A DNA stretch of 64,000 nt from Ricinus communis (taxonomy: Eukaryota; Streptophyta; Magnoliopsida; Malpighiales; Euphorbiaceae), in NCBI RefSeq assembly GCF_019578655.1, contig NC_063264.1:22715688-22779687 (forward strand). Reading direction: 5' to 3'. The notes under the pieces are model-generated. The model did no database searches, had not been told where the DNA came from, and saw nothing but the letters and a program-made list of their open reading frames with translations. A program made the position numbers and the translations under genes. Below, in pieces: positions 44,525-56,158 of the stretch. Numbering within the stretch: the first letter of the stretch is position 1; each line of letters begins with the position of its first letter.

Positions 44525-47500
44525 TTTTCTCATGTTGAAAGATATATTCCTCTTACGCGGTTGATTTCTGATATTGACAAATATACCAATTTTTTGAGCT
44601 TATTTTCTCATGTTGAGGGCTTGTTTTCTAATATTGACAAATATACCCCTATTAGGGGGTTGTTTTCTCATATTAAATAATATACTACTTTTCTAAGGTT
44701 GCCTTCTCATGTTGAAAGATATATCCCTCTTACGGGGTTTTTTTCTAACATTGACAAATATACCCCTCTTACGGGGTTGTTTACTCATATTGATAAATAT
44801 ACCACTTTTTTGGGATTGTTTTCTCATGTTGAAAGATATACCCCTCTTACGGGGTTATTTTCTAATATTTACAAATATACCCCTCTTACGGGGTTGTTTT
44901 CTCATATTGACAAATATATCACTTTTTTGGGGTTGTTTTCTCATGTTGAAACATATACCCCTCTTACTCGGTTGTTCTCTAATATTGACAAATATAACCC
45001 TCTTACGGGTAGTTTTCTCATATTGACAAATATACCAATTTTTTGGGGTTGTTTTCTCATATTGAAAGATATAGGCCTCTTACAGGGTTATTTTCTAATA
45101 TTGTAAATATACCCCTCTTATGGGGTTGTTTTCTCATATTGACAAATATACCACTTTTTTGGGGTTGTTTTCTTATTTTGAAAGATATACCCCTCTTACG
45201 GAGTTGTGTTCTAATATTGACAAATATACCTCTCTTAAGGGGTTGTTTTCTCATATTGAAAAATATACCATTTTTTGGGGATTGTTTTCTCATTTTGAAA
45301 GATATACCCCTCTTACGGGGTTGTGTTCTAATATTGACAAACATACCCCTCTTACGGCGTTGTTCTGTAATATTGACAAATATACCCATCTTACGGGATT
45401 ATTTTCTCGTATTAAAAAATATACCACTATTTTGGGGCTGTTTTCTCATATTGAAAGAAATGGCCCTCTTACGGGGTTGTTTTCTAATATTGACAAATAT
45501 AAGCCTCTTTCGTGGTTGTTTTCTCATATTGACAAATATACCACTTTTTTGGGGTTATTTTCTCATTTAGAGAGATATACCCCTCTTACGGGGTTGTATT
45601 CAGATATTGACAAATATACCCCTCTTCCGGGGTTGTTTTGTAATATTGACAAATATACCCCTCATACGGGGTTGTTTTCCCGTACTAAAATATATACCAC
45701 TTTTTTTAGGTTGTTTTCTCATGCTGAAAGATATACCAATCTTACGGGGTTGTGTTCTAATATTGACAAATACACCCCTTTTATGGGATTGTTATCTAAT
45801 ATTGACAAATATACCCCTCTTACGGGGTTGTTTTCTCATATCGACCAATATAACACTTTTTTGGGGTTGTTTTCACATTTTGAAAGATATACCCCTCTTA
45901 CACGGTTGTTTTCTAATATTGACCAATATACTAATTTTTTTGGGTTGTTTTCTCATGTTGAAAGATATAGCCCTCTTACGGGGTTGGTTTCTAATATTGA
46001 CAAATATACCCCTCTTAGGGGGTTGTCTTCTCGTATTAAATAATATACCACTTTTCTAGGGTTGTTCTCTCATGTTGAAAGATATATCCCTCTTACGGTT
46101 GTTTTCTAATATTGATAAATATACCCCTCTTACGGGGTTGTTTTCTCATATTAACATATATACCACTTTTTTGGCGTTCTTTTCTCATGTTGAAAGATAT
46201 ACCCCTCTTACGGGGTTGTTTTCTAATATTTATAAATATACCCCTCTTACGGGGTTATTTTTTCGTATTGACAAATATACCACTTTTTTGGGGTTGTTTT
46301 CTCAAGTTGAAAGATATACCCCTCTTACGGGGTTGTTTTCTAATATTGACAAATATATGCCTCTTACTGGGGTTGTTTTCTCATATTGACAAATATACCA
46401 CTTTTTTGGGGGTTGTTTTCTCATTTTGAAAGATATATCCCTCTTATGGGGTTGTGTTCTAATATTGACAAATATACCCCTCTAACGGGGTTGTTTTCTA
46501 ATATTGACAATTACACCACTCTTATGGGGTTGATTTCTCGTATTAAAAAATGTACCAACTTTTTGGGGTTGTTTTCTCGTGTTGAAAGATATACCCCTCT
46601 TACGGTGTTGTTTTCTAATATTGACAAATATACTCGTCTTACGGGATCGTTTTCTCAGATTGACAAATAAACTACTTTTTGGGATTTTTTTCTCATGTTG
46701 AAAGATATACCCATTTTACTGGGTTATTTTCTAATATTGTCAAATATACCCCTCTTACGGGGTTGTTTTCTCATATCGACAAATATACCACTTTTTTGGA
46801 GTTGTTTTCTCATTTTGAAAGATATACACCTCTTACGGGATTGTGTGCTAATATTGACAAATATACCCCTTTTACGGGGTTGTTCTCTAATATTGACAAA
46901 TATACCCCTCTTACGGGGTTGTTTTCTCATATCGACCAATATACCACTTTTTTGGGGTTGTTTTCTCATGTTTAAAGATATACCCCTCTTATGAGGTTGT
47001 TTTCTAATATTGACAAATATATGCCTCTTACGTGGTTGTTTTCTAATACTGACAAATATAACTCTCTTATGGGGTTGTTTTCACATGTTTACAAATATAC
47101 CACTTTTTTGGGGTTGTTTTCTCATGTTAAAAGATATACCCCTCTTACGGGGTTGGTTTATAATATTGACAAATTTACCCCTCGTACGGGGTTGTTTTCT
47201 CATGTTGACAAATATACCACTTTTTTGGGGTTGTTTTATCCTGTTGAAAGATATACCCCTCTTACGGGATGGTTTTCTAATATTGACAAATATACTCCTC
47301 TTATGGGGATGTTTTCTCATATTTACAAATATACGACATTTTTGGGGTTATTTTCTCATATTGACAAATATACCCCTCTTACTCGGTTGTTTTCTCATAT
47401 TGAGAAATATACCACTGTTTTGGGATTGTTTCGTCATGTTGAAAGATATACCCTCTTACGGGGTTGTTTTTTGATATTACAAATATACCACTCTTCCGAG

Positions 47501-48910
47501 GATGTTTTCTCATATTCACAAATATACCACATTTTTGGGGTTGTTTTCTAATATTGACAAATAGACCTCTCTTACGGGATTATTTCTCATGTTTATAAAT
47601 ATACCACTTTTTTGGGGTTATTTTCTCATGTTGAAACATATACCCCTCTTACGGGGTTGTTTTATAATATTGACTAATGTACCCCTCTTACGGGGTTGTT
47701 TTCTCTTGTTGACAAATATACCACTTTTTTAGGGTTGTTTTCTCCTTTTGAAAGATATACCCCTCTTACGGGGTGGTTTTCTAATATTGACAAATATACC
47801 CCTCTTACGGGGTTATTTTTTCATATTCACAAATATACCACATTTTTTTGATTGTTTTCTTATATTGATAAAAACACCACTTTTTTGGAATTGTTTTGTC
47901 ATGTTAAAAGATATACCCCTCTACGGGGTTGTTTTCTAATATTGACAAATATACTCTTCTTACGGGGTTGTTTTCTCATATTCACAATTATACCACATTT
48001 TTGGGGTTGTTTTCTAATATTGACAAATATACCCCTCCTTCGGGGTTGTTTTCTCATATTGACAAATATACCACTTTTTTGGGATTGTTTTCTCATGTTG
48101 AAAGATATACTCCTCTTACGGGGTTGTTTTCTAATATTGACAAATATACGACCTACGGGGTTGTTTTCTCAAATTGACAAATATACCAATTTTTTGGTGT
48201 TGTTTTCTCATTTTGAAAGATATACCCCTCTTACGGGGTTGTTTTGTAATATTGACAAATATATCCGTCTTACGGGGTTGTATTCTAATATTGACAAATA
48301 TACCACTCTTACGGGGTTATTTTCTCATATTGACCAATATACCACTTTTTTGGGGTTATTTTCTCATGTTGAAAGATATATCCATCTTACGGGGTTGTTT
48401 TCTAATATTGACAAATATACCCCTCTTACAGGGTTGTTTTCTCAAATTGACAAATATACCACTTTTTGGTATTGTTTTCTCATTTTGAAACATATACCCC
48501 TCTTACGGGGTTGTTTTATAATATTGACAAATATACCCCTCTTATGGGGTTGTTTTCTCATGTTGACAAATATACCACTTTTTGGGGTTGTTTTCTCATG
48601 TTGAAAGATATACCCCTCTTACGGGGTGGTTTTCTAATATTGACAAATATACCCCTCTTACGGGGTTGTTTTCTCATATTCACAAATATACCACATTTTT
48701 GGGGTTGTTTTCTAATATTGACAAATATACACCTCTTACGGGGTTGCTTTCTCAAATTAACAAATATACCAATTTTTTGGTGTTGTTTTCTCATTTTGAA
48801 ATATATACCCCTCTTATGGGGTTGTTTTGTAATATTGACAAATATATCCCTCTTACGGGTTTGTATTCTAATATTGACAAATACACCCCTCTTACGGGGT
48901 TGTTTTCTCA
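44525..48910 (+). repeat. 39-bp satellite array, left part
   Basis: About 112 units of 39 bp. Three monomer classes recur: A with CTCATGTTGAAAGATATA and a CCCCTCTTACGGGG core, B with CTAATATTGACAAATATA and the same core, and C with CTCATATTGACAAATATA and a CCACTTTTTTGGGG core (for example B at 48,630-48,668, C-like at 47,195-47,233). They mostly run A-B-C or A-B-B-C, giving 117- or 156-bp higher-order units. The core CCCC-TCTTAC-GGGG is a dyad. Since 39 is 13 codons, long open frames arise on both strands by construction; they are not genes. The array starts 8-10 bases after the Athila gag and ends inside TTTTCTCA at the gypsy LTR. Confidence 0.95.
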
Positions 48911-49624
48911 ATTGTGCTATGAATATGGGATACAAATATGGACAAGTGAAGTCCAAGGTGACATAGGTAGGGGATTGGTCATGGTTCCACTTAATGAAGA
49001 TTGGAAGTGGGCACAATCCCACGAACATAAATCGGGGATTGAAGACCAAATTGACGTAGGTAGGAGGTGGACACGATTCCACTTAATTTGAAGATTGATG
49101 GTGGGGACAATCCCACTATCACTATTCGGATGATGAAGGCCAAAGTGACGTAGTAGGGGGTGGACACGAATCCACTAATTTAATGATGGAAAGTGGGGAC
49201 AATCCAACTAATATAAATCGGATAATGAAGGCCAACCACATTACAATGAAGTTGGGGACGAAAAATGATGAAAATGAAACACAATCCCACTTTCTGAATT
49301 CGGGAAATTAAAGGACAGCCATATTGAAATGAAAATGGGACGAAACAATTAATGAAGATGGACTTAATTCCAAACAAGAATGTAGATTAAAGGGGTGATA
49401 GTGTTTAAGAATAAGGTCGGCACAAATAAGAGAGGCGGCAAAGACAAAGGTGGAGTCCAAAGCTCTCACAATTCCTTGTATCAAATTCGACCTAAGCCAA
49501 TGAAACAAAACTAATATCCCATATATATGGGAACCCTAAACCTAGATTTCTAATAAAGGAAAATAAGCTAAATAAATACAAATAAAAAATAAAAACAAAT
49601 AGCAATACAAACCCAAAAATGAAA
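48911..49624 (-). repeat. 3' LTR of the minus-strand gypsy element (end-truncated)
   Basis: Matches 56,307-57,022 over its whole length with scattered substitutions and small gaps. A TATA-like CCATATATATGG lies at 49,519-49,530. At 48,910/48,911 it abuts the 39-bp array, where the array reads TTTTCTCA and the 5' LTR reads ATTCTCA, so six bases (TTCTCA) are common to both at the break. Confidence 0.88.
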
Positions 49625-49809
49625 GTTTAAGTTTAGAAAGTCTCTTCATGCCAAGTAGATAATGATAAAATCTTGAAGGTGGGTGTGGAAATTGAGGACA
49701 CTCCATTCCTTGCAAAGGCCTTGGTGACAATGCTCGAAGTGGCTTGAGCAATAGCTTTGGCACGAGCCCTCGTGATAGGTCCATTTGAACGAACGCTCAA
49801 CATGTCTTC

Positions 49810-50241
49810 CTATTGAGCCTCCGTCAATATCAATGGTGGAACTGCATTGCTCTCCCCTTCTTGGCCTTGAATCATCCTTGATTCGTCAATGTCAAGGTCC
49901 GGTGGAGTGTAAGGAGACAAGTCGGTGACGTTGAAGGTCGTGTGCACCCCATAGTCACTAGGAAGCTCCAGCTTGTAGGCATTAGGTCCATATGATTCCA
50001 AGACCTTGAAGGGTCCATCTCCTCTCAGGGCTAGTTTGGAACGTCTCCTAGACGAGAAATGCTCCTTCCTTAAGTGCAACCACACAAGGTCCCCTGGAGC
50101 AAATGTGATACGGCATCGGCCCTTATTGGCCTTGTGCTCCAGCTGCCTGGCTCTCTGTTCCAGTTGCTCCTTAGTCTTAGCATGCAACTCCTGAATCATC
50201 TCGGCCCGTGCAGCTCCATGGACTTGATCTCCATCCTTCAA
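49810..50241 (-). pseudogene. Integrase C-terminal domain, minus-strand gypsy
   Basis: A 143-residue open stretch. KTKEQLEQRARQLEHKANKGR leads to the GPY/F-type module: FAPGDLVWLHLRKEHF (about residues 48-63), KLALRGDGPFKVLESYGPNAY, YGVHTTFNVTDLSPY. This module binds DNA in gypsy integrases. The tail, PPDLDIDESRMIQGQEGESN, has no chromodomain. Downstream (49,640-49,805, minus strand) one frame reads GPITRARAKAIAQAT, a common ending of such polyproteins. It is separated from the core by a frameshift near 50,240. Best preserved of the pol parts. Confidence 0.85.
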
Positions 50242-51311
50242 AGATGCGGCACCAAGTCCAAAGGCGAGAAAGGGTTGCGGCCATACACCACCTCAAACGG
50301 GGACATCTTTGTTGCTGAATGGATAGACCTGTTATAAGAAAACTCAACAAAAGGAAATAAGTCCTCCCAATGGCGCGGGTTAGCCCTAAGCATTGTCCTA
50401 AGCAAGGTCCCTAAGGTCCAGTTGGTCACTTCCGTTTGGCCATCAGTTTGAGGGTGATAACTAGTAGAGAATAGAAGATTGGTACCTAACTTACCCCACA
50501 ATATTCTCTAAAAATGGCTAACAAATTTCACGTCTCCATCACTAACTATAGTACGTGGAATACCATGTAAGCGAACCACATGCTCAAAGAATAAAGAAGC
50601 ATAATTGGAAGCATTGTTGGTGAACTTACATGGTATAAAATGAGCCATCTTAGAGAACCGATCGACCACCACGAAAATAGAGTCCCTCCCCTTCTTAGAT
50701 CCTGGCAACCCCATCATAAAATCCAAGGATATATCGTCCCAAGGTGCCCGTGGTATGGGTAAGGGTGTGAAAAGTGAGGGGCTTGACCTAGACTTGGCTT
50801 TATGGCAAGTGACACAAGCATTGCAAAATTTAGTTACTTGTTTAGTCATATGTGGCCAATAAAAGTGTTTCTTAAGAGCGGCTACGGTTTTGGCTATCCC
50901 GAAATGTGCTTTACTCTCATGTGCTTCCTTAATTAGGAGACCCCTAATAGAAGACGATGGAATGCATAATTTTCCACCTTTATAGAGGTACCCTTGGTCA
51001 AGGAAATAGGTATCTAATGCTCCTTGAGATGCGCAAGTGTCATAAATAAATTTAAAGAAAGTATCATGCTTATATAATTCCTTAATTAAAGAAAACCCAA
51101 AGACTTTTGCATTAAGGGAAGACAAGAGAACATACTTGCGAGATAGGGCGTCGGCTATCACCTTCTCCTTACCTTTTTTATGAAGCACCACATATGGAAA
51201 TGTCTCCATGAACTCTACCCACCTAGCATGCGGATGGCCAAGGGTGGATTGGTGCTTGAGATAAGCCAAGGCCTCATGGTCCGTATGGATGACGAACTCC
51301 TTAGGCCACAA
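50238..51311 (-). pseudogene. RNase H end and integrase core, minus-strand gypsy
   Basis: Begins [29 protein letters not shown] (RNase H end; a stop replaces a Gln codon just before HYLWPKE at about 51,317). The integrase zinc finger reads HESKAHFG with CNACVTCH; the usual Gly between the two His is lost, so the spacing is altered. Core: first Asp in [13 protein letters not shown], second Asp in [10 protein letters not shown], where the family has Arg before the second D; a stop follows VSHF at about 50,505; Glu in GQTEVTNWTLGTLLR. The frame is kept across that stop. The enzyme would integrate element DNA; here it is dead. Confidence 0.88.
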
Positions 51312-51445
51312 ATAATGTTACCATGTCTTCAATACCCAAATAAGAGCATAAAGCTCTTTATTATAAGTAGGATAGTTGAGAGTGGCGCCGAACAACTTCT
51401 CGATGAAATATGCAATGGGGCGGTGTTCTTGAATAAGAACTCCAC

Positions 51446-51823
51446 CTATCCCGATGTTGGAGGCGTCGCACTCAACCTAAAGGTTTTTTTGAAGTTCGGC
51501 AACTGTAGCAAAGGATCATGGCATAGGCGATCCTTAAGGATCATGAAGGCCGCCTCATGCTTCAGCTCCCAAGTAATGGTGGCGCGCTTCTTTGTCAACT
51601 CATGTAAGGGCGCGGCTATTGAACTAAAATCCCTCACAAACCTCCTACAAAATCCAACCAACCCTAAGAGAGACCGCACCATGGTTGTTGTAGTAGGGGT
51701 AGGCCACTCCTTGATAGCGTGGACCTTTTCCTCATCCACATATAGCCCATTCCTAGAAACTACAAATCCTAAGAAAATAGTAGTGTCCAAGAAAAATACA
51801 CATTTTGACAAGTTGATGTACAA
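51446..51823 (-). pseudogene. RT thumb/connection and RNase H start, minus-strand gypsy
   Basis: NLSKCVFFLDTTIFLGFVVS, GLYVDEEKVHAIKEWPTP, RSLLGLVGFCRRFVRDFSSI and PLHELTKK follow the RT palm in the normal order. LLQLPNFKKTF leads to the RNase H start, where the frame fails near 51,450: the family DASG block is not readable in this frame. About 130 bp (51,312-51,445) hold RNase H remains in other frames ([32 protein letters not shown] content is degraded). Frameshifts lie on both sides. Confidence 0.8.
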
Positions 51824-51899
51824 TTGCTCGTTCCTAAGAAATTGTAGGACTTGCTAAGATGAGAAACATGTTCATCTAAAGACCGACTATACACTAAAT

Positions 51900-52881
51900 G
51901 TCATCAAAATACACAACCATAAATTTCCGCAAAAAAATGTATAAGTACATGGTTCATCAATCTCATAAAAGTACTTGGGGCATTGGTGAGTCCAAATGGC
52001 ATCACAAGCCATTCATAAAGGCCATACTTTATTTTGAAGGCCGTCTTCCATTCATCGCCTTCCTTCATACGAATTTGATGGTAGCCGCTCCTAAGATCAA
52101 TCTTGGAAAAGAGGATGGCCCCATGCAACTCATCGAGCATGTTGTCTAGGCGAGGAATTGGATTATGGTACTTTACCGTTATTTGATTAATGGCCTTGCA
52201 GTCCATGCTCATTCTCCATGTACCCTCCTTCTTTGGCACCAAAATGACCAGCACGCCACAAGGACTTAAACTCTCTCGTACATAGACCTTCTCTAAGAGC
52301 TCGATGACTTGACGCTGGAGCTCCTTAGTCTCCTCTAGACTTGCCCGATAGGCTGCACAATTAGGCAAAGAAGCCCCAGGAATTAAGTCAATCTGATGCT
52401 CGATTCCACGAAGTGGAGGAAGACCTTCGGGAATCTCATCAGGCATAACATCCGCGAACTCCTGCAAAAGATAAGTCATAGAAGAGGGTAAATCATCTAC
52501 AGTTTTAAAAATAGACAGACACGCAGTAGGAATCAATAAGAAGCAAGGAGAATGTCCCTGAACGATCGGAGTGATATCCCTCGAACGTGCCATGAGTAAT
52601 GATCGCTCACAATGACCTTGAATTGTAGATATAGGGTCCACAGGCATTAAGGATCCAAATTCGGTGATTGCAGGTGCCCTAGGAAGCTGTTGTGCTTTGT
52701 CCCGGTGGCCGGTGTGCTGTGTTGGGACATGCTGCTTTCTGGCCTTTCCCCCGGTTTCTTCATTGGTTAAAAGGGCCTCATGGGGGGTGGGAACAACCCG
52801 CAAGGTGGCTAGACCTGAAGAGTGCTCCGCCTTGGTTGACGCTTTGAGATTAGGCAAATGCTTGAGCCCTGTAGTTGCCAT
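51900..52881 (-). pseudogene. Reverse transcriptase, minus-strand gypsy
   Basis: Motifs in order: FADVMPDEIPEGLPPLRG and EHQIDLIPGASLPN (about 52,460-52,370), ELQRQVIELLEKVYVRESLS, ILVPKKEGTWRMSMDCKAIN, PIPRLDNMLDELHG, FSKIDLRSGYHQIRMKEGDE, TAFKIKYGLYEWLVMPFGLT. Just before the catalytic box a frameshift occurs; the box YFDD itself is intact at 51,900-51,911 in the next frame and is followed by a stop. The first 140 residues are a protease-RT spacer. It is in frame with protease and gag upstream. The enzyme copies element RNA into DNA. Confidence 0.9.
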
Positions 52882-52953
52882 GGGCTTGATTGCCTCTTTT
52901 GTCTACTCCAATGCTTTGATGCGGTCTCTTTCCACATGGTCATGGATTATTTC

Positions 52954-53307
52954 CTATGGTGTCATAGGGAGAAGAGTTACCCTACGCCCCTTGTTTTGGA
53001 AGGTGTATATGTTAAAGAACCCACCATGCACGGTCTTTTTGTCATATTGCCAAGGGCGACCTAGAAGAAGGTGAGTAGCATCCATAATCACAACATCACA
53101 AGTAACGGTATCAACATAAGTACAAATAGAGAATGTGATGTGGCATTGCCTTATTACCATATCACCTTTACCTTCCGAAATACATTGGAGGCTATAAGGT
53201 TGAGGATGTAGCGAAGTAGGTAAGTTCAAGACCCTCACCACTTTCTCATTCAAGATGTTGCAGCAAGAACCACTATCTACTATCACACTCAAAGATGAAG
53301 TATCCAT
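52954..53307 (-). pseudogene. Aspartic protease, minus-strand gypsy
   Basis: A 117-residue open stretch. SVIVDSGSCCNILNEKVV at residues 7-24 holds the catalytic Asp-Ser-Gly (Asp codon at about 53,275-53,277). VTCDVVIMDATHLLLGRPW is the second conserved block, with Gly-Arg-Pro-Trp intact, unlike the plus-strand gypsy copy. YDKKTVHGGFFNIYTF follows. A stop near 52,953 separates it from the RT spacer in the same frame, and another near 53,333 from gag. It would cut the Gag-Pol polyprotein. The domain itself looks complete. Confidence 0.88.
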
Positions 53308-53334
53308 AAGGCACCTTGTGTGAAATAAATTCTC

Positions 53335-55224
53335 TCATTGGTCCCCTACAGAAGCATCTTTCACTGTCAAAGCACGATGAGCTCCAAGGGAAAGAGGCGT
53401 TCCTTCATTCAAGTCTGGGGAACCACAAGCATAAGGCTCCTCATCAGTAAGGTCATCATAAACAGGTCTCGAATCCTTGTCATTGTCCTCTTTCTCGTCA
53501 AATGATTCATACCCCATAGCTTGAGGGAACAATACCTTCCTAGGATTTGGACAATCGCGCACAATATGACCATGCTCGCCATATTTGTAGCATACTCTAT
53601 CGCTCCTCTTCTCTTGACGAGGGCCATATGGAGGTTGAGATGGGGCTGCAACCGGTTTAGGAGTCTCAGTGGGGCGTGTAGGCCGGCCAGAGATAGGAGC
53701 TTGAGACCTAGGCTGCACACTAGCATTAGAATTAATAGAAAACTTAGGACTAGGGTTAGAATTATACCTTTTTGTTGAAGAAGCTGAGAGCCAAGGATAG
53801 ACCTTCTTGCGCACAAGTTTAAAGTGGACCTTTTGAGCGGCGTGTGCGAGCGCAGTTAAGTCCTTGATGTGCAACACATCGACTTCTTCCCTCAAATCAA
53901 CATGAAGACCATCGAGAAATTTGGTCCGAATGGTGGCTGGAGTGACACTCATGTCGGCCTTGAAATACAAGTCCTCTAGTTATGCAAAGAACTCAAGAGG
54001 TGTTTGAGTTCCTTGTCAAGCTAAGGCTATCTTCAATCTCATATCATTCTTATATTCCGAAGGCACATACTTTTGAGTCATGACAAAGACAAGTTGGTGC
54101 CATTGTCTAATAGGCTCACATCCCATGCGAGCTCTATTGGCCACATCTCTATGCCACCATGATCTTGCGGCTCCTTGGAAGTGCAAAGTGGCAATCTCCA
54201 CCTTTTCCTCTTCGGAATAGTGGCAATGCTGAAGTGCATGTTCCCTTACCTGCAACCAATCCAAAAAGATAGCCGTATCATATTTACCAATAAAGTTTTC
54301 AATCTTTACCTTGATATCGTATCTAGAGTTATGATTGGGTTGAACTTGGCATCTCTCCTCAAAACCACGGTCATCGTGATTGTTATGTGCATTCCCACAA
54401 ACTCCATTATGGCCTCTCCTATGCCTAGGCTTCACATTCTCATACTCATCATAGGCATTAGCATTAACATTATCATGAAATAAATGTGTAAGGATGTAAG
54501 GAGGAATCCACCCCTCCGAATGAACTTGGATCTCGATAGGCTCAGCAAGCGGGGGGTGGTAGTTACCTAGGTTTACCTGGCCAGCTAAGTGCATATCCTC
54601 CTCATCATATTCACCGAAAGTAAATGGAGAATAGGGGCTAAAAGGAGCTTGGGGTGCAGGCTGCATATGTCCTCTATTCGGCCGTGTGGTAGGCCGTGCA
54701 TTGTTGGTGCAGACAGAGTGACGCCCAAAGTAATGAGTATCAGGGTTAGAGTGATCATACCTATGTCACTCAAGTGATTGGTGGTTGCCTCTTGGGGTGT
54801 TCACATGGTTTGAGTAATGACCATTGTCATCGAGGTCTCCAGAGTTGGATCTTGGTTGCCACCGATCATCAATGTCATCGATAGCAGGTCTCTCAATGAT
54901 AGACTACAGCCTATTGGACTGCTTGTGGTGAACATGTTGTTGGTGTGATGATGACGCTAGCTCCTTGCTCCTATCATGCCGGGAGTGTTGAAGAACTTGT
55001 TGTCCGACACTAGCGGCTAATGGAGTGTCCGGGACTAAGGAAGGGGGCGCCCCAATAGGCCCATGTTGGGCCTCCAAAAGGCATGTCAAGTGAGCTAGTT
55101 AGCGCTCCGTAGTGGCCAACCGTTCAGCCAGAACAATGCGCTCAGCCTCGGACTTGTCAAGGCGTTCCTTCATCGCCAACAATTCAGCTGCTTGCACGTC
55201 AAGTTCCTCCTTATGCATAGACAT
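53335..55224 (-). pseudogene. gag, minus-strand gypsy (interrupted by stops)
   Basis: The first ATG of the frame is at 55,224 (MSMHKEELDVQAAELLAMK), opening a Leu/Glu/Lys heptad stretch that looks like a coiled coil. After stops near 55,102, 54,902 and 54,730 the gag core reads KIENFIGKYDTAIFLDWLQV, EEEKVEIATLHFQGAARSWW and QWHQLVFVMTQKYVPSEYK (54,330-54,030). Two stops near 53,975-54,015 precede FLDGLHVDLREEVDVLHIKD and a Pro/Ser/Gln-rich part. The knuckle reads CYKYGEHGHIVRDC (about 53,551-53,592) with Tyr in place of the second Cys. All parts share one frame with protease and RT. Confidence 0.85.
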
Positions 55225-56145
55225 AGCAAGAGGTTAATAACAACAAAAACAGCAGCAACTACAAGAACCACAAGATGCAGTCCAACACACTCAAAGTAAC
55301 AAAATCTCCCTGTAATTACGTGAAATAATCCTTGAGGGAGGTAAAGGCAAGAAGTGAACTTGTATGCAATAACCTATTCAAGCCAAATCAAGCCTGCAAT
55401 ATTGTTTGTCCCATGATGATTAAATCATGCAAAATAAAGTCTTTGATTGATTGTGTTGCATGAAATGGATGTATGCCAACATCTTCGATCTTGGTGATCG
55501 ATTTTTTCTTTTTTGTTTTTTGTTTTTTTGTGTTGAATTTCAACTGCACTAGTGATGGTGACAAGTAAGAGAACAAGGTAACAACACAAATTTTAGTGTA
55601 TTCGTGGAATGCAACCTTGCTCAAATTTTTAACTATACTAGTGATGGTAACAAACAAGAGAACAAGGTAATAGCAAAAATTTTAGTACATTCGTGGAATG
55701 CAACCTTGCTCAAATTTTTAACGGCAGTAGTGATCGTAACAAACAAGAGAACAAGGTAACAACACAAATTTTAGTGTATTCATGGAATGCAACCTTGCTT
55801 AAATTTTAGAAGACGATTGTAGGCTTGTTACAATAGTTGCGAACTTATATTCATGCAAGATATATTATGCAGCAAAATAATCAAAAGGTCAATATGCTAG
55901 ATAAAATGATAAAGCAAGATAGTACTATTTTATATAAGGAAATAGGGTGACAAAGCATAACATTCTCAGTGTGAAATATATCTGAACCTAAGGGCTCTTT
56001 TTCTTTTGTTTTTCTTTTTTTGGTTGTGGTTGGAAAGGTTGGACAGCTATGAAAAAATAAAGAAATGGAAACACATGTGAGGGTTAGAAATATAATAGGA
56101 GAAATTGAAACAAGAGAATGATGAACAACACGTCGTACCCCTGGA
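55225..56145 (-). other. 5' leader of the minus-strand gypsy element
   Basis: Non-coding stretch between gag and the primer site, AT-rich, with T- and A-runs near 55,500-55,530. It contains three tandem 89-bp repeats at 55,544-55,809. No other feature seen. Confidence 0.75.
55544..55809. repeat. Three tandem 89-bp repeats in the gypsy leader
   Basis: Units start at 55,544, 55,633 and 55,722. Shared phrases are AAGAGAACAAGGTAA and GGAATGCAACCTTGCT. The copies differ by a few substitutions each, so they are not very recent. Confidence 0.9.
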
Positions 56146-56158
56146 AGCTGATACCAAA
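56146..56158 (-). other. Primer-binding site, minus-strand gypsy
   Basis: On the minus strand TTTGGTATCAG, then CTTCC. The first nine bases, TGGTATCAG, match the usual initiator tRNA complement and the rest do not. Its place, 146 bp beyond the end of the shared LTR sequence, implies the full LTR is longer than the part shared by both copies. Confidence 0.6.

Noticed and set aside
45120..46043. Long plus-strand frame of 307 residues and many others in 44.5-64 kb as protein genes
   Set aside because: The frames follow from a 39-bp repeat being a multiple of three. Three or more frames stay open at once, including antisense, and there is no promoter, start context or domain.
48558..49082. Minus-strand frame of 174 residues crossing the array-LTR joint
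   Set aside because: It joins satellite to LTR by chance; the repeat part is the 13-codon artefact and the LTR part is non-coding.
51180..51857. Plus-strand frame of 225 residues
   Set aside because: Antisense shadow of RNase H and RT of the minus-strand gypsy; the sense strand carries the catalytic motifs.
52664..53074. Plus-strand frame of 136 residues
   Set aside because: Antisense shadow of the gypsy protease and RT.
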